Assembly: GCA_013397695.1 (NCBI GenBank)
Contig: VYZI01000040.1
Coordinates: 991,663-1,055,662, forward strand
Reading direction: 5' to 3'
From: Centropus unirufus
Taxonomy: Eukaryota > Chordata > Aves > Cuculiformes > Centropidae
Length of the DNA stretch: 64,000 nucleotides
A program made the position numbers and the translations under genes. Within the stretch, counting starts at the first letter, position 1. Each line of letters begins with the position of its first letter. The notes under the pieces were generated by a model that was given only the letters and a program-made list of their open reading frames with translations, ran no database searches and was not told the origin of the DNA. Shown here in pieces: positions 1 to 13,599 of this stretch.

Positions 1-3000
1 CAGGAGGGCAATTTTTTATAAGCTAAATTTAAAACAAAACAAAACACATTACTTTTGCCAATCTTGCTTTGTTTTCCACTTTTGCTGCTGTAATCTGCTC
101 CCAGAAAATATTGCGCTATCCATGTGAGAGAATGTGAGTACGTAGAGGGAGTGAAGTCCCACACTTGGAAATTCTTTGTACGTTATGAAGGACATCCTCT
201 TCAGGAACCCAGGTGGATATTTTATTCATCATTACTCCAAGGAGAACACTTACACTACACTGTGAGTCTTTGCTTCCCTGGGAGAAGATGCTAAAGTTCT
301 TATAAATACAGAGCAGAGTCTGATGTTCACCAATTAAACAAACAATTGGGAGAAAACAAAGTGTATAGAATTTTCAAAAAAGCCAAGATCCAGTTAAGAT
401 AAAGGAGAAAGTAATTAACTGCTTACTAATGATGCAATCATCATTTGCCTAGGAGAGAGATCTTGGGCATACAGAAGAGCTGAAGCTCCTCAGCACCACA
501 GAGAAGCCCTTAGGCCACTGCAGAGCACATTCGCCAAACACAGACGTTATCTGAGCTTTGCTAACCTCATTAAAGACACTGTCACACCAAACAATGTGAA
601 GCTGGAAAAACCTGAAACACTGAACCCAGTTTCGAAAGAGTTGCATACTTCACCAATGCTTGCTTAGTAGATGTGATAGCTGCTTTATCCAAGGCTTTCA
701 GATTTGTAGGATTTTATTACCTGCCTGCTGCAGACTCACTTTCCTGTGTGGGCAGCATGGGAAGAGGCAACCCACTTCCTGAGAACTACGGTGGACAATA
801 CCAATGCAGTGAAGGCACTTCTCAGTGAAACCTATTATTGTGACATTAGGAATTGAATAGTCATTCAGGAAATTTTGAAAACTTTCTCACCTCTCTGTTC
901 TAGCTACTCTGAACATTAGGCACAAATGTGTGTTCTGGATTTATTTTCACAACTAGCCCTTTAGACCACACTTGACTGATTTCAGTGGAAAAAGCCTGGC
1001 CAGGTTAATTTCAAAATCAGAGTCCATTTTTTAATATAAAAACAGGGAGCTGGAATGTTCCTCCATCTGTGTGGAAGGGGAATAATAGTGTTCTTGTTAG
1101 CCTGAATAAGTCAAGTACACATGCCAGAAAAATGTCTTCAATGTTAACCTGCAAGATTAGAGTAAAGAAGAAGGAAAAAGAAGAAGAGAGATTTCATGAA
1201 GCTAGAGATGAAATATTCTAATTAGTCTGTAGTACAGCAGAAAATACTCTTGTGGTAAACGAGGTAATCTTAGAGTTGGTCTCCACTAGGGAGAGATGAG
1301 CTTTTGAACCAGGGGCTAATGAAATAATACATAAACTATTTCAGTGTTATATTGCAGGGTATTTTGAAGTCCTCTCTAAGGCACAAACCCCTTTTCATTA
1401 GAGCGTATGGGGCTGAGGATTCCAGTTCAGGCCTTTCGATTGTGCTACCGTAGTTCTCTCTGTTTGAGGATTGCCAAAGTTAATGCTCATGCTATATTTA
1501 GGCTTTAAGTGCTTAAATCAGGTGCCTGATCTAGAAGCATACTCATCTTCTATTTATTCCATTGTCAGTAGTGAGAAACACGTACCTTCCCACACAGTGG
1601 TGACGAAGGACCTACCACAGCTGTTGCAGTTCCTTATCTCAAGTTTTGTGGGATGGTGGAATTCATCTCACCTAGGTTAGGACATCTAGCTTTAGGTATC
1701 TACTAGTTAGATATCTGAAATAAATTCAGTCAATGTAAGCTTCTTTTTCAGTCCAAAAAAGCAAATGTATGGATGTTGCCTATATTAAAATGGCTTTCAC
1801 TGTGGAAATATCTGTTTTATCCTTTGAATATCAATGGTGTCTTGAGTAATTTCCTTCGATTCAGATGTTTTAGATGCCCAAGTTTGAGGAGATGACTCAC
1901 TCCTTGTGTTGAAAAGCTTACATTAGCAGTTAATCGTACTCTGAATCCAGTGAGTGACTATCTCACCTTGAGTCATCCCTATGCCTATTGTAATCTACTA
2001 CATGCTTTTTCTCATAAAAGGAGGTCATTATCAACAGGTGTTCTCTGACTTCATAAATTTTTCCATTTCCCATTAATGTCCATAGTCAAGTGAGTCCTCT
2101 CAAGTACTCCCACTGAAGGGTATTTTGCTGCATTTCTTTGGGTATTCTGTATTTAAGGTTAGGGTCTACATAGATGTCAATGCCTATCTTCGATGTCTTC
2201 GAGCTTGATGTAAAAATGTAATATCTCTTTCAACCCTGACTCCTGCAACCCAATCCTTACCCTGTTTATATGTTCAGGTACACGTAAAAAGATGACTAGT
2301 CATGTCACTTCGAAGTACACAGAGAAAGACAGAGAGAGACTCTGCATGGGAAATAAACTATTCTCCCTGAAACAGGGAACGCAGGTGACCTATGGTCCTT
2401 GAGTGGATTTCTGGAATATTTCAGATGTACTGAATTAGCTTCATATTGCTGGAGGTGCTGTATTATTGGAATTAAGCAGTGGAATCTTGTCAATACATGG
2501 AGGAAGATTTAAAGACTGAGTAATGTCTGAAAAAAGCATCACTGCAGGACAAGACACAATGAGCTATGCCCTCTTTACATCAATATCTGTGCCCTTTTGA
2601 AAGGCTTTCAGTTCTTACTGAATTACAAAGACAGCAGGGCCCGATTGTCAGGATTCTTTTTTGTTCACATATGTCTTTATATCCATTTTGTATGGTGTTC
2701 AGTACTTCCAGAAGTCATGCCTTTGAGTTCAAGCTAATTGCATGCATTGATTATCATGCCAAATTTAAAGGTAAGGAGTAATTCTATCAATCTAACTATT
2801 TTTTTTTCTTTATTATTACAGGGAAGGGATTCCAAAATGTGTTGAAATCCTCACACATGCAAAAGTGTGAATGGAGAAGAGGTGATGGAGAAAAAGAGGA
2901 CAGATGGCAAATTTTTTTGTATCTGCTCTTCATCACCTAATTAGCTTAATATATTACTTGCCAAGAGATTGTAAAAACTTGCAAAGGGCAATGTGGATCA

Positions 3001-4497
3001 ATGAAATGGATACAAGTAAAAGCAAGGGATAGATTGGGTAAACATAAAACTTGGCTAATTTCCAGCATTAATCATAAGACCGAAGAAATACGATATTACT
3101 AGCAGAACATACATTTCAACTACATACCTAAAATGAAAGTGTTTATAAAGTGTAGAATGACCCCCTCTCTTATTTTTCTTCTCCTCAAGACACTATATTT
3201 CTTCATAATTCATACCTTTTTAATGAATAGAAGTTATGTTACAGTCAAGATATTGTTTGTTAGGATATTTCTACACTAATGAACCAAATGGAGAAACTTG
3301 TATGACTAGTAATAGATATGAATGTGATAATATAGGGATAGTAGATGAATTTTTTGAAATAAGATAAAGGAGAGACTTAAGAAAACATTCTAACTAAAAG
3401 AAAGAAAAACAAATTCAACAATAACAGAACAAGAAAAGATTGCATGATATTTAAATTATGCAGCTAACTGGAAACAACTAAATGATGACATAGATGACAC
3501 AAACCAGGTTAGGTCAATATCCATTCAAAGACAGCAAAAAGGTTAGGATTCTGCTATAGCTTCCTTAACTCTTCCTGTTACTCTTGTAGATTGTAGATAT
3601 ATCTATAGTGAGATGACTCTATCACAAGTAATTTGTTTTTCCCTTATATTCATATAATTGACTTCACAGAACAAATTATACTGTTAAAAGTAGATCCAAT
3701 ACATTTCTTTCCGTGAGAGTTGACAGATTTCTCCACCAAGTAATCACTGAGAAATTGCAAGGGTTAGGGCTGCTTTATGTATAGTTCTAATAAGCAGCTG
3801 GTCATATAGAAGAAAAATGGAGAAATAAAAAAAAAAGTACTGAAAAAGCATGAATTGTCTCTGTTTAAATGTGTGAGACACTAAACAAAATACAAGCTGG
3901 TAAACAGTATTTTTGACATTGAGAGACTGAAAAACTGAAGATAACTCACTGATATGAACAAAAGAATAGAGACTATATGAGGATGTAAACATTAAAATGG
4001 CTGCTGGAAAATCTAGTGGGAAAATGGGAAAAGGTAGTTCCATGTTAAAAGTCTTGAAAACATTAGGACAATGTAAAAATGTCTAATATCCACATTAGAC
4101 CTTGCAAAGAAATTAACACAAATTATAAAGCGATCTCAAACCACAGAAATTAACCACAAGGCCACAGTGGAATTGACAATGCAGTAAGAGGAAGACAAAA
4201 GCCAATGTTAGCTTCAAAAGTGTCTTTATCTCAGACAAGGATATGGATCATTGATCAGATGGCTGATGGAGATGCACAAAGCAAGATACAAAATACTGTT
4301 ATCTGGACAATGCCAAAACGTAAAAGCTGTGTTGATAAAGACGTAATTTTGGAAATGATACTTGTCCTTTAAACTATGTGCTGAAGAGCTGCTCATGTTT
4401 ACATAGTTCAGAATTACTTAATCCAGAGCAGACTGGATTTCATAATACTTAATCTAAGCAGCTTCTGGGGCACATCTGGCAGCCCCAAAACATATGC
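1..4497. other. AT-rich non-coding stretch, no gene seen
   Basis: I see no gene here. Open frames are all under 100 codons, have no recognisable domain, and resemble chance frames in AT-rich DNA. Small simple-sequence features are a run of three AAAAC units at 31-45 and a homopurine run of about 28 nt at 1164-1191. No transposon could be named with confidence. This is most likely intergenic or intronic DNA. Confidence 0.7.
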
Positions 4498-4515
4498 TTT
4501 TTTTTTTTTTTTTTT
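4498..4515. repeat. T18 homopolymer
   Basis: An uninterrupted run of 18 T lies in otherwise mixed sequence and is the longest homopolymer I noticed in the window. On the minus strand it reads as A18 and could be the decayed tail of a retroposed sequence. No recognisable body lies beside it and no target-site duplication was found, so I call it only a homopolymer. It is likely to vary in length between individuals. Confidence 0.9.
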
Positions 4516-7145
4516 CCTGAGGGCATAAATGGTGTAAATGCTGTGCTATGATAGAACTTTTACATCATACTGTTGAGGGGATGTGACAGACGTCCAGGGC
4601 ATTGGTATAAGGTAATATAGAATGTGTACGAGAGGGATGTCTGAAGATTACAGGTGTTTTAAAATAATGGTAAACGACTATGAGACAAAACATTTTTGAG
4701 GCAACTAAGCCTGGCACAAGCCATGTTGCCTATAGTTATCCTTCCACCTCTGAACTCCAGAACTTCATTTTTCTTCTTAAAAAAAATATTATTTTGACCC
4801 ATACAGAAACCCCAGATATGATCCAATTCACATATGCAGGTAATCAGAGAGTCAGTTAATTGGCAATATGAATATATTCAGGTGATTGTATGTACACAGA
4901 TTAACGAGAGTAGTAATGTCCATGTCTGAATGCAGGAAGAAATTTGAAAAATTTAGGAAAATGCATGTCTGAAAGAATATGTTTTTAATGATTGTATCAA
5001 ATATTTAGAAAAAACGATATCTATCCCTTCAGAGTAATTATTATTAGATCTGTTCAAGTAAACAAGAAAAACAGCAGAAAAGTGAAAGATTGTACATGTA
5101 ATTATAAATAGCAAAACCTCTTATTAGAAATCATTAGCTTGTTGGCTGGTGATGACATATGATCTATAGGCATCAGTAAACCATTAATGAGATATGATCA
5201 TGTACAAACAATTGTGTAGGTATTATCTATCAGGTAAGGAATTGAGGAAATAGAGGAAAAAAGTAAAAAAAAACCAAAACACTGCTAAGCCATGCACAGG
5301 TCTACTGGAAGATGTTGCAGCAAGGGATTACCAGAATGATTTAAGTGGAAGATCTGTTTACAAAGGGAAATTAAAAGAGGATGATTTCTTTTAGCTTAAG
5401 AAAAATAAGAGTAAAAAAAAATTGGTTTTCATAAATACCCTGAGGATATAAATGACAGGTTGAAAGAAGATTTACTTAAGTCTGCATTGGGACAGATATA
5501 AATTAGCTTAATCTGGCCCTTGAATAGAAGCTAAAAGTTCCTAGTTTTCTAAAACATTTCTAAGTCATCCTATAAGAAGAAACCCAACTGGCCTCAGCAT
5601 CTTGGGAAACTGAATATATGATACAATTTCCTGACACAGCTGTATCAGGATATGGATCCAAAATCACCATCAATTTTCCCCATTTCTTGAAATCCTATAT
5701 CTTATTATTTTAATTTAGGGATAAACAATATAGGCTGTTGGTTTGGGTTTTTTTAAACATCTTTAGTTACTATAAAGCTTTTATGTAGACAGATGCAATA
5801 AAAGGAATTGAAATATGGATTCATATTACAATACAATGTGAATAATGAGCCACTTTTCCACTTAGCATAAACATCATAAATAGGATTATTCACAGAGATA
5901 TATATCACATAGACTTACATAACATACACATATGCAATGTACATAATATTGTCAGATATTTCAATAAATTTGATAATCTGAAACACTTTATATTTGGAGA
6001 GAAGGTGATAAAGGAATTTGTAATGTTAAAAAAATGGCGGCAAAAGAAATTGTGGTGGGAATAATGGTGATTTTGAAAAAGTATGCAACTTTTTTGCTAA
6101 TTTACAGTTCAGGCACATTATTTAAATTGGAAATTTTCAGGTATCTAGATATATCCTTCAAAAGCTAGATTATATCCTTGACATTTTGTTTTATCTTCCA
6201 TTTTCTGGATCCTGTTATGTAATATATCTTCATGTTGCAGTAATATTACACACACTACATTTTTCCTGCTTTTTTATATGTGTAAATAGAAGAGTGCTTC
6301 ATTTTTATGACCTCTCCTTGATATTTTACTGAAATGGAATTGAATTAAAATTATATCAGTCTTCTCTCACAAAAAATTCTTCACATGGTTTCTAGCATAT
6401 GTAGGATTAAATATTGTGCTCACTTCATGTTTCTGAAAGAAAGAGATCCCAAGATGAATCCTTACTTTTCATCTGTATTTCCATATCAATAGCCTTGTCC
6501 AATTAGCACCAAAGTGAATATGCCGTCAATTTTGCCATTTACCTTAAAGGCAGTAGAAGCTGCTCTCTGAGTATGACATTTCCTTAAGAATTCCTTCACT
6601 GTTTTTCTATGTCTTTGCAAGAATACAAATGCATTGTCTTTATGGCATGACTGCATCAGCAACAATCTAAATAAACACCGAATATCTCAATATCCTCTAT
6701 GACCAAATACACTTGCTTCCTCCCTTCCTATGAATTATCTAAGGATGTGTTACAGAATAGTAGCTGCTGTATTTATGTCCCCATGCCCTAAGCTGGCAAA
6801 AATTCACATGGATTTATCACATGGGTACTAAGGTTTTTGCCTGACCATGAACTATTCTTGTAAACACATACCATGAGTGCTCGTGAATGCCAACTACTCA
6901 TAATTCCTAAAAAGCAAGTGTATTAGTATTTTTAAAAAATAATTTCTAAAATATGGCAAGTCATTAAAAACTGAAGCAACACTTTCACAGATAATGAAAA
7001 ATTTTACACTATCTGGTTCATGTTGGATCTTACTGACTCAATGAATTCTTAGGTTATTGTCATCAAAATTAGTATGATTTAAACTAGATCAATGATTGAT
7101 GCTTCTTTGAGACTGCTGTTTTTCACTAAAAATATTCACATCTTC
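4516..7145. other. AT-rich non-coding stretch, nothing recognised
   Basis: No open frame of note and no recognisable repeat family or RNA gene. It contains short A-rich and T-rich runs only. Confidence 0.65.
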
Positions 7146-7262
7146 TTAGTACCTCACAACCCCTTTGAAGAGGTATCAAATCATCATTCATACAAAGAAC
7201 TGTATGAATTTTACAAAGGGAAGCAGAATTAGGAAAGATGTGGAAGGTCTTTAAAGTTAGAT
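7146..7262 (-). repeat. Probable MIR/CORE-SINE fragment (3' part), minus strand
   Basis: Read on the plus strand, the order CCTCACAACCCC, then a GAGGTAT element, then TCATCATT, then TTTTACAAAGGG-AAGC and AGGAAAGATG matches the reverse complement of the 3' half of MIR-type SINEs. In those the order is a CCTCACAAC block, GAGGTA, ATTATCCCC, then the TTTTACAGATGAGGAAACTGAGG core. Similarity is by eye and strongly diverged, as expected for a fossil older than birds. A 9-bp inverted repeat (ATTCATACA at 7186-7194, TGTATGAAT at 7201-7209) sits where extra sequence appears relative to the consensus. An L2-type 3' end is the main alternative. Confidence 0.5.
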
Positions 7263-9710
7263 TTAGGTTTAATAGTATTTCTGTAATAAATATTTGCAAC
7301 TAAAAATGTCATCTGGATACAACTTTTGGGGTGTATGAAGAACCACTGAAAGAAAACTTAAATAGCATGATATGATTTTAAGGAGTTTTGATCTCATGAG
7401 CTGGAATTTCCAGATGGCCGAAATAAATTGGGATCTCAAATTCTACAGAAGTTTCCCAGGGCCCTGAGAAATGTGTTTGAAAATATATTCCTTGGAATTC
7501 ATACAGACAGAAGATATAGATATAGAACAGTTATAATATAAAACATTTTATTATTGGAAAGGTGCACAATCTTCAAAAGGAAAGGTGAAGCTCTCATTTG
7601 TCTCATTCAGTTATCCTATAATCATGTTTTGGTGCGTTGTATTCATATGAAGTTTTATTGCTTAGTGTCATCCTTCAAGTATGCAAACATCTCCAAAAGA
7701 CTTTTTCACATTTTAGAAATTGTGTTTCTTCTCTTCATCTACTTTCTTTAACTAGAAAACCATAAAGACTGAGAGATTTTGTCTTTATGACCTCTGGAAA
7801 CATCAAAAAGGAGCAAGGCAGATTTCTCAAATGCTTTAAATGGAATAAAGCTGTGATAACTAGACTGTTATAGGATTGTGAGTTTTTGGTATCAGAACTT
7901 CTATCTTATTTTTTCTTATTTGTAGATTTTATAATTTATTTCAATTTTGCATTTTTAACATGTCTTTATTCTGATCAGATTTAAAGTTTAAAGGATGATT
8001 ATGACAATAACATTCTTTCCAGAAAAAAAACACAAAATGGCATTAAATATATATATATTATCAGAAAAATACAGGAGATAGCCAATTTACATATAGCACA
8101 TTGTCACCTGATCTAGATACAATATTCATTTTTCAGTTATGAGAAGCATTTGAAAATTGCTGCTGCTTTATCTCATGCAAATTTTAGCTTGTGCAGTTCA
8201 TTATTATTTTAGTGATGATCAATATTTCATGAGAAAAAAAATGTGTTTACATTGGCTAATGAGGGCAGATGCAATGCCCTTCTCTACAAAGCAATTAGCA
8301 TTTATAAGTTGTCTATTATCAATAAGTTCTTATTGCAAGTTTTACATCCAATACTGAGAACATACTTAAATGATGAACATTATTATTCTACCTGGACGAT
8401 TAAGAGTACACAGAAAAATGATACTTCATATTTGCAAATCAGTAAGCATCTCTGGAGTCAGTGCTGATGAGTTTATTGTACCTATCTGTTATACTATCCA
8501 ACAATTTTTTTTTGTTATTTCCTTTAAAAGGCACAGAATTCAGCAGCATGGGCAATTAATATTTGTTTTCTTTGATACATGTTATTAAGCTGAAACTGTG
8601 AGAAATTGTAATTACTAAAAAAATTATAATTTTGAGGACTTATAATACAATCATAACAAGATTAAGTAAAATAAATCAAAGCCAATTTATGCTTGGTGGT
8701 TTTGGGAATAACATTTCTGTCTAGTTGTTGAGGAGTAATCATTAAAACATGGGAATAATCCACCTCCTAATTAAACAATAAACAATTTTCAATGGCACAT
8801 AATTGCTAAAAGTCAACAAAGGAAGCATTAGTGTAAACAAAGATTAGACAGAGTTCTTGAAAATGAGAATGGGGAATGCTATTTAATGCCTGATAGAACA
8901 CACTAGACACAATAAATATTTGCAATACTGGAGTCACAAATACCTCCATCAATATCATTTAGATAGTAGAGGAACTGAGTAGTCCATTGATAATAAAAGG
9001 AATACGTTGCATGTTTTGTCTGGAATCTTTACTTGCCCTTGGAAATGTGGCACTCCTTGTTGCACAGTTTGTTTTTCTGTATTTTTTTATACCTCCTAGT
9101 GTTAGGATCAGGCATATTTTGAAGCACATTTTAAGTCAAATAATTCTGTTCCACCAACAACTACTTCAGAAGTCACAGACTGGTTAGTGAAGAACTGAGA
9201 TGAATTCAGCAGACATTGAATCTCTCTACACAATTCCCAGCTAAGCGACTAAGTTATAAATTCATCAGAGTATGAGGACACATACACCTCCCCCTAAAAA
9301 CACATATGTTCACACATATTAATATGTATTCAAGTATGTATATGTTTGGCACTCAAGACGAGATCTGCAGAGGTTTCCAGGAACCTGACACGTGCATCTT
9401 TAAGCATTAAGAATCTGAGAAGTTTTGTTCCAATGCAATTTAGAGATAAGCCAAATTCCACAGATGCCTCCGAGCACAGGCACAGAGACAAGTTGTCAGA
9501 GCGTAGGGTGAAGTAAGAAATTTCAGAAAGCTGGGGAACTCTGCTGTTATTGCTTGTGCTTGTAACCTTTGTGAGTTTACCTATAGTGTGCTTTGCTGGA
9601 AGACGACAGTAAAGTAGTTCTCATAGGAGAGCTGAGCTACCTGAAGTGTGAATTTATCGTGTGGAAATTTTTCCCTGCGTTTGTATCCATCTAAACCCAA
9701 ACTTCTCCTC
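7263..9710. other. AT-rich non-coding stretch, no gene seen
   Basis: Short overlapping open frames near 8157-8588 lie in different registers of the same AT-rich DNA and encode low-complexity hydrophobic peptides, so I do not call a gene. An (AT)6 run sits at 8047-8058. Nothing else is recognised. Confidence 0.65.
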
Positions 9711-9718
9711 CAGTCCTC

Positions 9719-9767
9719 ATTTGCATGAATGAGTTTTATGTGACCCTGCAACTTTTGGGGTCACATA
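9719..9767. promoter_or_regulatory. Candidate regulatory cluster: octamer plus everted TGACCC/GGGTCA half-sites
   Basis: An exact ATTTGCAT octamer, the POU/Oct-factor motif, lies at 9719-9726. It is followed by a perfect 10-bp inverted repeat, TATGTGACCC at 9737-9746 and GGGTCACATA at 9758-9767, with an 11-nt spacer. The arms contain TGACCC and GGGTCA, which are nuclear-receptor half-sites in everted arrangement. The surrounding 9600-9960 is less AT-rich than its neighbours. The motifs are visible. Enhancer function is inference, and the inverted repeat could equally be chance or a structural hairpin. Confidence 0.3.
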
Positions 9768-9770
9768 GTA

Positions 9771-11900
9771 GACTGAAAGCTGCACCAAATCCACACCCAG
9801 CATGCTTTCTCAGCTTTCACCGGGACGGACTGGAGTCTCATTTTGATAAATCAACGATCTGCACTGTGAAGAGTTTACACACTCTGAAAAGGGGGGGTTA
9901 AGTTAATAAATGCACAGTTGAGCCTTCAATTGCAAAACCTTTCTCAGCTTTACACTTTAGATGTCAGTTACACGGTGAACTAGGCTCTAGATATGCCATA
10001 AAAAGCAATTCCTTGGATTAGAAAAGCTTTTCTGGTGGTGACCATTTCACTTATTTTCATAGTTTGATTTCCTTCAGATCTGTGGGTTATGAACAGGAGG
10101 GAACAATTATTAAGGACTAAAGGCAGGTCATGAAAATATAAACCATATGTAAATTTCACAGTATGCTAGATAATCTTTCATGCTTTATTTATATACAAGA
10201 GATCACTTTTATTTTTGTTGTAACTCTACTGGCTTAGTGTTTTGGTATTAGTGAGCCTGGCCTGGCAGCATTTTTTTTCAAACGTCATCAATGGGGAGAA
10301 ATCAAGCCAAACCTGAGACCAGAAGAGACCAAAGACTCTGGAAATTGGTCCTCAGAATATATTCATACTATGATTGACTTCAGCTACAGTTCTATCTATT
10401 CTGTCATACACATTAAAATATGCAGACAATAAAAGGCCTACATGAAACTAGAAAACACTGCAAGCATTATTTTAAGATGTTCTAGTGACTTCTCATTTAT
10501 GACTGAGTCATGGATTTTCTTTAACTCTTTCATTATTGATGCTTTATTCAGAATCATCCAGATTTCCTTAGAAGATAAACACAGTACTTTACAACACAGT
10601 AGTTCACTTTGCATCCTATGCAATCTGTCTGAAGAAGTGATGTCAGCGAAACCTTTTTCATATCTTCTTCAGTAGTAAAGCTTTTTTTTTTAAGTGCTTT
10701 TGTTAGCATAATTTCAAGGAAATTATGATGGACTACGTAACAGCATCATTACTGTGTCAATTGAGGTCAGCTAATCCTGTTTATGGGAGTCATACGTATC
10801 AGATCTGTCATTCTGCAAAAATCCAAGAGATAATATTAACATTTATTTTCCACATGCTAGACTCTATTACTCTTTTCAAAATCAGTTTTCATGTTTATTT
10901 TCTTTAGGGACAATTATAGAGAGATACAGGTATATGAAAGTATTCGATCAAAAAAAATCTATAGGGAAACCAAAATTATAATATTAATGATACAGTAGTT
11001 CCAGCAGTGATATTCTCACTAAAGAACGGGTATTATGGTTTAAATAAAAAAGCTTGAATAGCTACCAGTTTGAAAGCTGCCATCAGGATAGGCTGCTGAT
11101 ACCTATCAGATTAAAATTAATGACACTAATGACCTATTTGAAAGCACTGATTTCTAAACCACTGCATTGTTTTTCAACAGTGAAGAAAGATAATGGTCAA
11201 GAATTCAAAGGATTCAAATCACATATTTTCTGATGTGGGTGCTTTTTTCTACTTCAAACAAGGAAACACGTTCTCAATTCGTATATTCTAAATTACTTAA
11301 TTTATAAGGTCTTGACTCAGATATCCTTTGAGAAATGGCTTTGTACTTAAGTTCAGTGGAGCTATTTTAAAATTATTATTTAGTATGCATAGCTGTGATG
11401 GTACCTGGCCTGATGCTATTTCGAATTTCTTCGCTCTCCCTTAAAAAAAAGTTAATTATTGCCCCCTCCCCTTCACATGTGAAATATTGGAGTTCTTTCA
11501 GGGATAGTTATGTGTCTCTTTAGACACCTGGTGAATCTTTTTCTTTTAATTAAAAAATGTGAAGTTTTTTATTTAGTCCTTTAATTTTTTAATTAAGAAG
11601 ATGTGATCCTGTTATTCAGAGATTAATTCAAGAGTATCATTGAAAGGGCAGCAGATATGATAATATGTAACAAGGTTAGGGACTTCATGGATGTAATTCC
11701 CTAGCATAATGATTAGTGTAATCTGGTAATGAACTTGTCTCAGTAATTTTTTAGGAAGGTAAAATTTCAAGGGTGGTTATTTTTCTTTTTCTTTCCAGTG
11801 AGTAAAAGCTTTATTCAATAGTGAATGGAGCCATCCTGGTGTTCTGAAAGCCACTGACAAATCCCTCACCCAGCCCTAGAGAAGAATGGTCCCTGATCTA
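9771..11900. other. Non-coding stretch, no gene seen
   Basis: No convincing coding frame. Two overlapping frames on opposite strands at 10438-10675 are mirror products of one stop-poor patch and have no recognisable domain. Nothing else is recognised. Confidence 0.65.
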
Positions 11901-11920
11901 ATTAGTACTGCTTTAAAAGA

Positions 11921-11980
11921 GAGGATTGGATAGGTGATGTAGATAGGCCTATTCCTATCTAAATTATTCTATGATCCTGC
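11921..11980 (+). repeat. CR1 LINE 3' tail fragment
   Basis: The sequence matches the terminal segment of avian CR1: GGATTGGATAGGTGAT resembles the GGTTGGACTAGATGAT block. It is followed by CCTATCTAAATTATTCTATG, which resembles the CCAACCTAAATTATTCTATGAT end. Only about 60 bp is recognisable. CR1 copies are typically 5'-truncated, so a short 3' end is expected. The sequence just upstream (from about 11830) may belong to the same insertion but could not be aligned by eye. Confidence 0.65.
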
Positions 11981-11985
11981 ATTTT

Positions 11986-13570
11986 CTGTGTATGCAAACA
12001 ACACAAATTTCTTAAGAAAAACAGTGCATGAATTCTACTGCCTCATCCACATCCTAATGAGACTGGTATGTAAATACCTTGTATTCGAGTATATGAGTTC
12101 TAATTTGGTGACTTCTTCCCCTCTTTTACCAACTTTAGAATGAAATGAGACTTATGGAGTCCCGTGGGTTTATATGCCTAGGGAAACTTGACCTGGCACA
12201 GCTCATTCAGAAAACGCTTGGGGACACAGTGGAAGCTTATGAAACCAGCAGTATATCACTTTTGTTCTGATGCAGTACTGTCATGTTCTCTACATTAAAG
12301 AATCTAGACTTACCAGGCTGGTGGTTTTGAGCCTGAGGTTCTTTGCACTGTGTGTAATTTTGGGATATTTACACGCCTTTTGGGAAGCTAGTCCAATAGA
12401 ATTTCACCCATTAGCCAAAAAATGTCACCTATGTCATTGAAAACATCTCTTCTTTTCTCTATCTAGTTATTTAAGCTACATATTTTTTCTCAATTGTTTA
12501 TTACAATTAGCTTTTCTCATATTGTATTTTTGTGAAAAAAATCAATTCAAGTTTATTTTTATAGATAAAACTGTAATTTTCCTTTTTTTCCTTTTCCCCT
12601 TTATTCAACTCAGCCCTTGAAGTCAATATGAGCATTCAAATTGATTGGCTAGTGCATGTATTATTATAATTGACAATATAGTTAGCTCTCTTGACATTGC
12701 GGTGAAGATTTTAGTTCTGCATAATATAATGCTGCGTACATTAAAGAGACGAAGAAATAACTAATGCATTGAAAAATCAGTCATCCATGGAGATTCATCA
12801 TCAAATGGGATGATCCTAGTGTGCATTCATGATAGTCATGTTATAGGGCATTCAAAATTTTTATCAATGACATGGAAATAAACATAAAATTATCATCGAC
12901 AAAATATGTCAGCCACATAAAGGTCAGCAATGGTGAGGACAAAATAGTTATCACACGCAACACAAATTACTTGTTTAGCCTAAGCCCTTGAAATTAAAAG
13001 TGATTTCATGCTTAATTACTTAGTCAAATAAAGGCTATTGAGTCTAATATGAAGGGCAACTTGTGAAATGTGGTGAGGAACTTGTGATACAGAGTGAGGA
13101 AGTCTACCCTGATTAATTCTGCAACTATAACTTAGCCGTTTGTTAAAGATTCACATTAGCTGTTTTGCTGAAGAGAAAAATACACATATATGACACAATA
13201 TTTAGAATGGAAATTAAAAAAAATAAATTTTTTTTTAGTCTTTCTGAACAATGTTAGTACCAGGCAATTATCAGCACTGCAATTTGGCAAAGATACTGGA
13301 GACAGTATTACTGTTTTTACATAAGCTATTTATGAGATATTAAATGATAGTATCTTAGAATACCTGATTCTTTTCTTGGAGATCTTCAATAAAAAAACTG
13401 AACTCAAATGAACCCAATTAACCCATAAAAACTGACAGAATAAAAGCACAAAGTAAAGAAGTTGCAGTGTGCTATTAAAATGAATTAAATGTGTTTGGGA
13501 AAACAGACATTAAATATAATAGATACAGTAGATAGTAGAAACTACATTTTCAGGTGATTCCAAATGGACC
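11986..13570. other. AT-rich non-coding stretch, nothing recognised
   Basis: No gene, RNA gene or nameable repeat was seen between the CR1 fragment and the small tandem repeat at 13571. Confidence 0.65.
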
Positions 13571-13599
13571 AGAAAGATCAGAGAGATCAGAAAGATCAG
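13571..13599. repeat. 9-bp tandem repeat, three units
   Basis: Three consecutive units AGAAAGATC, AGAGAGATC, AGAAAGATC with one internal substitution are followed by AG. This is a short minisatellite-like array that probably arose by slippage, and no function is implied. Confidence 0.85.

Noticed and set aside
4498..4515. T18 as the poly(A) tail of a processed pseudogene
   Set aside because: No recognisable transcript body or flanking direct repeat could be found beside it.
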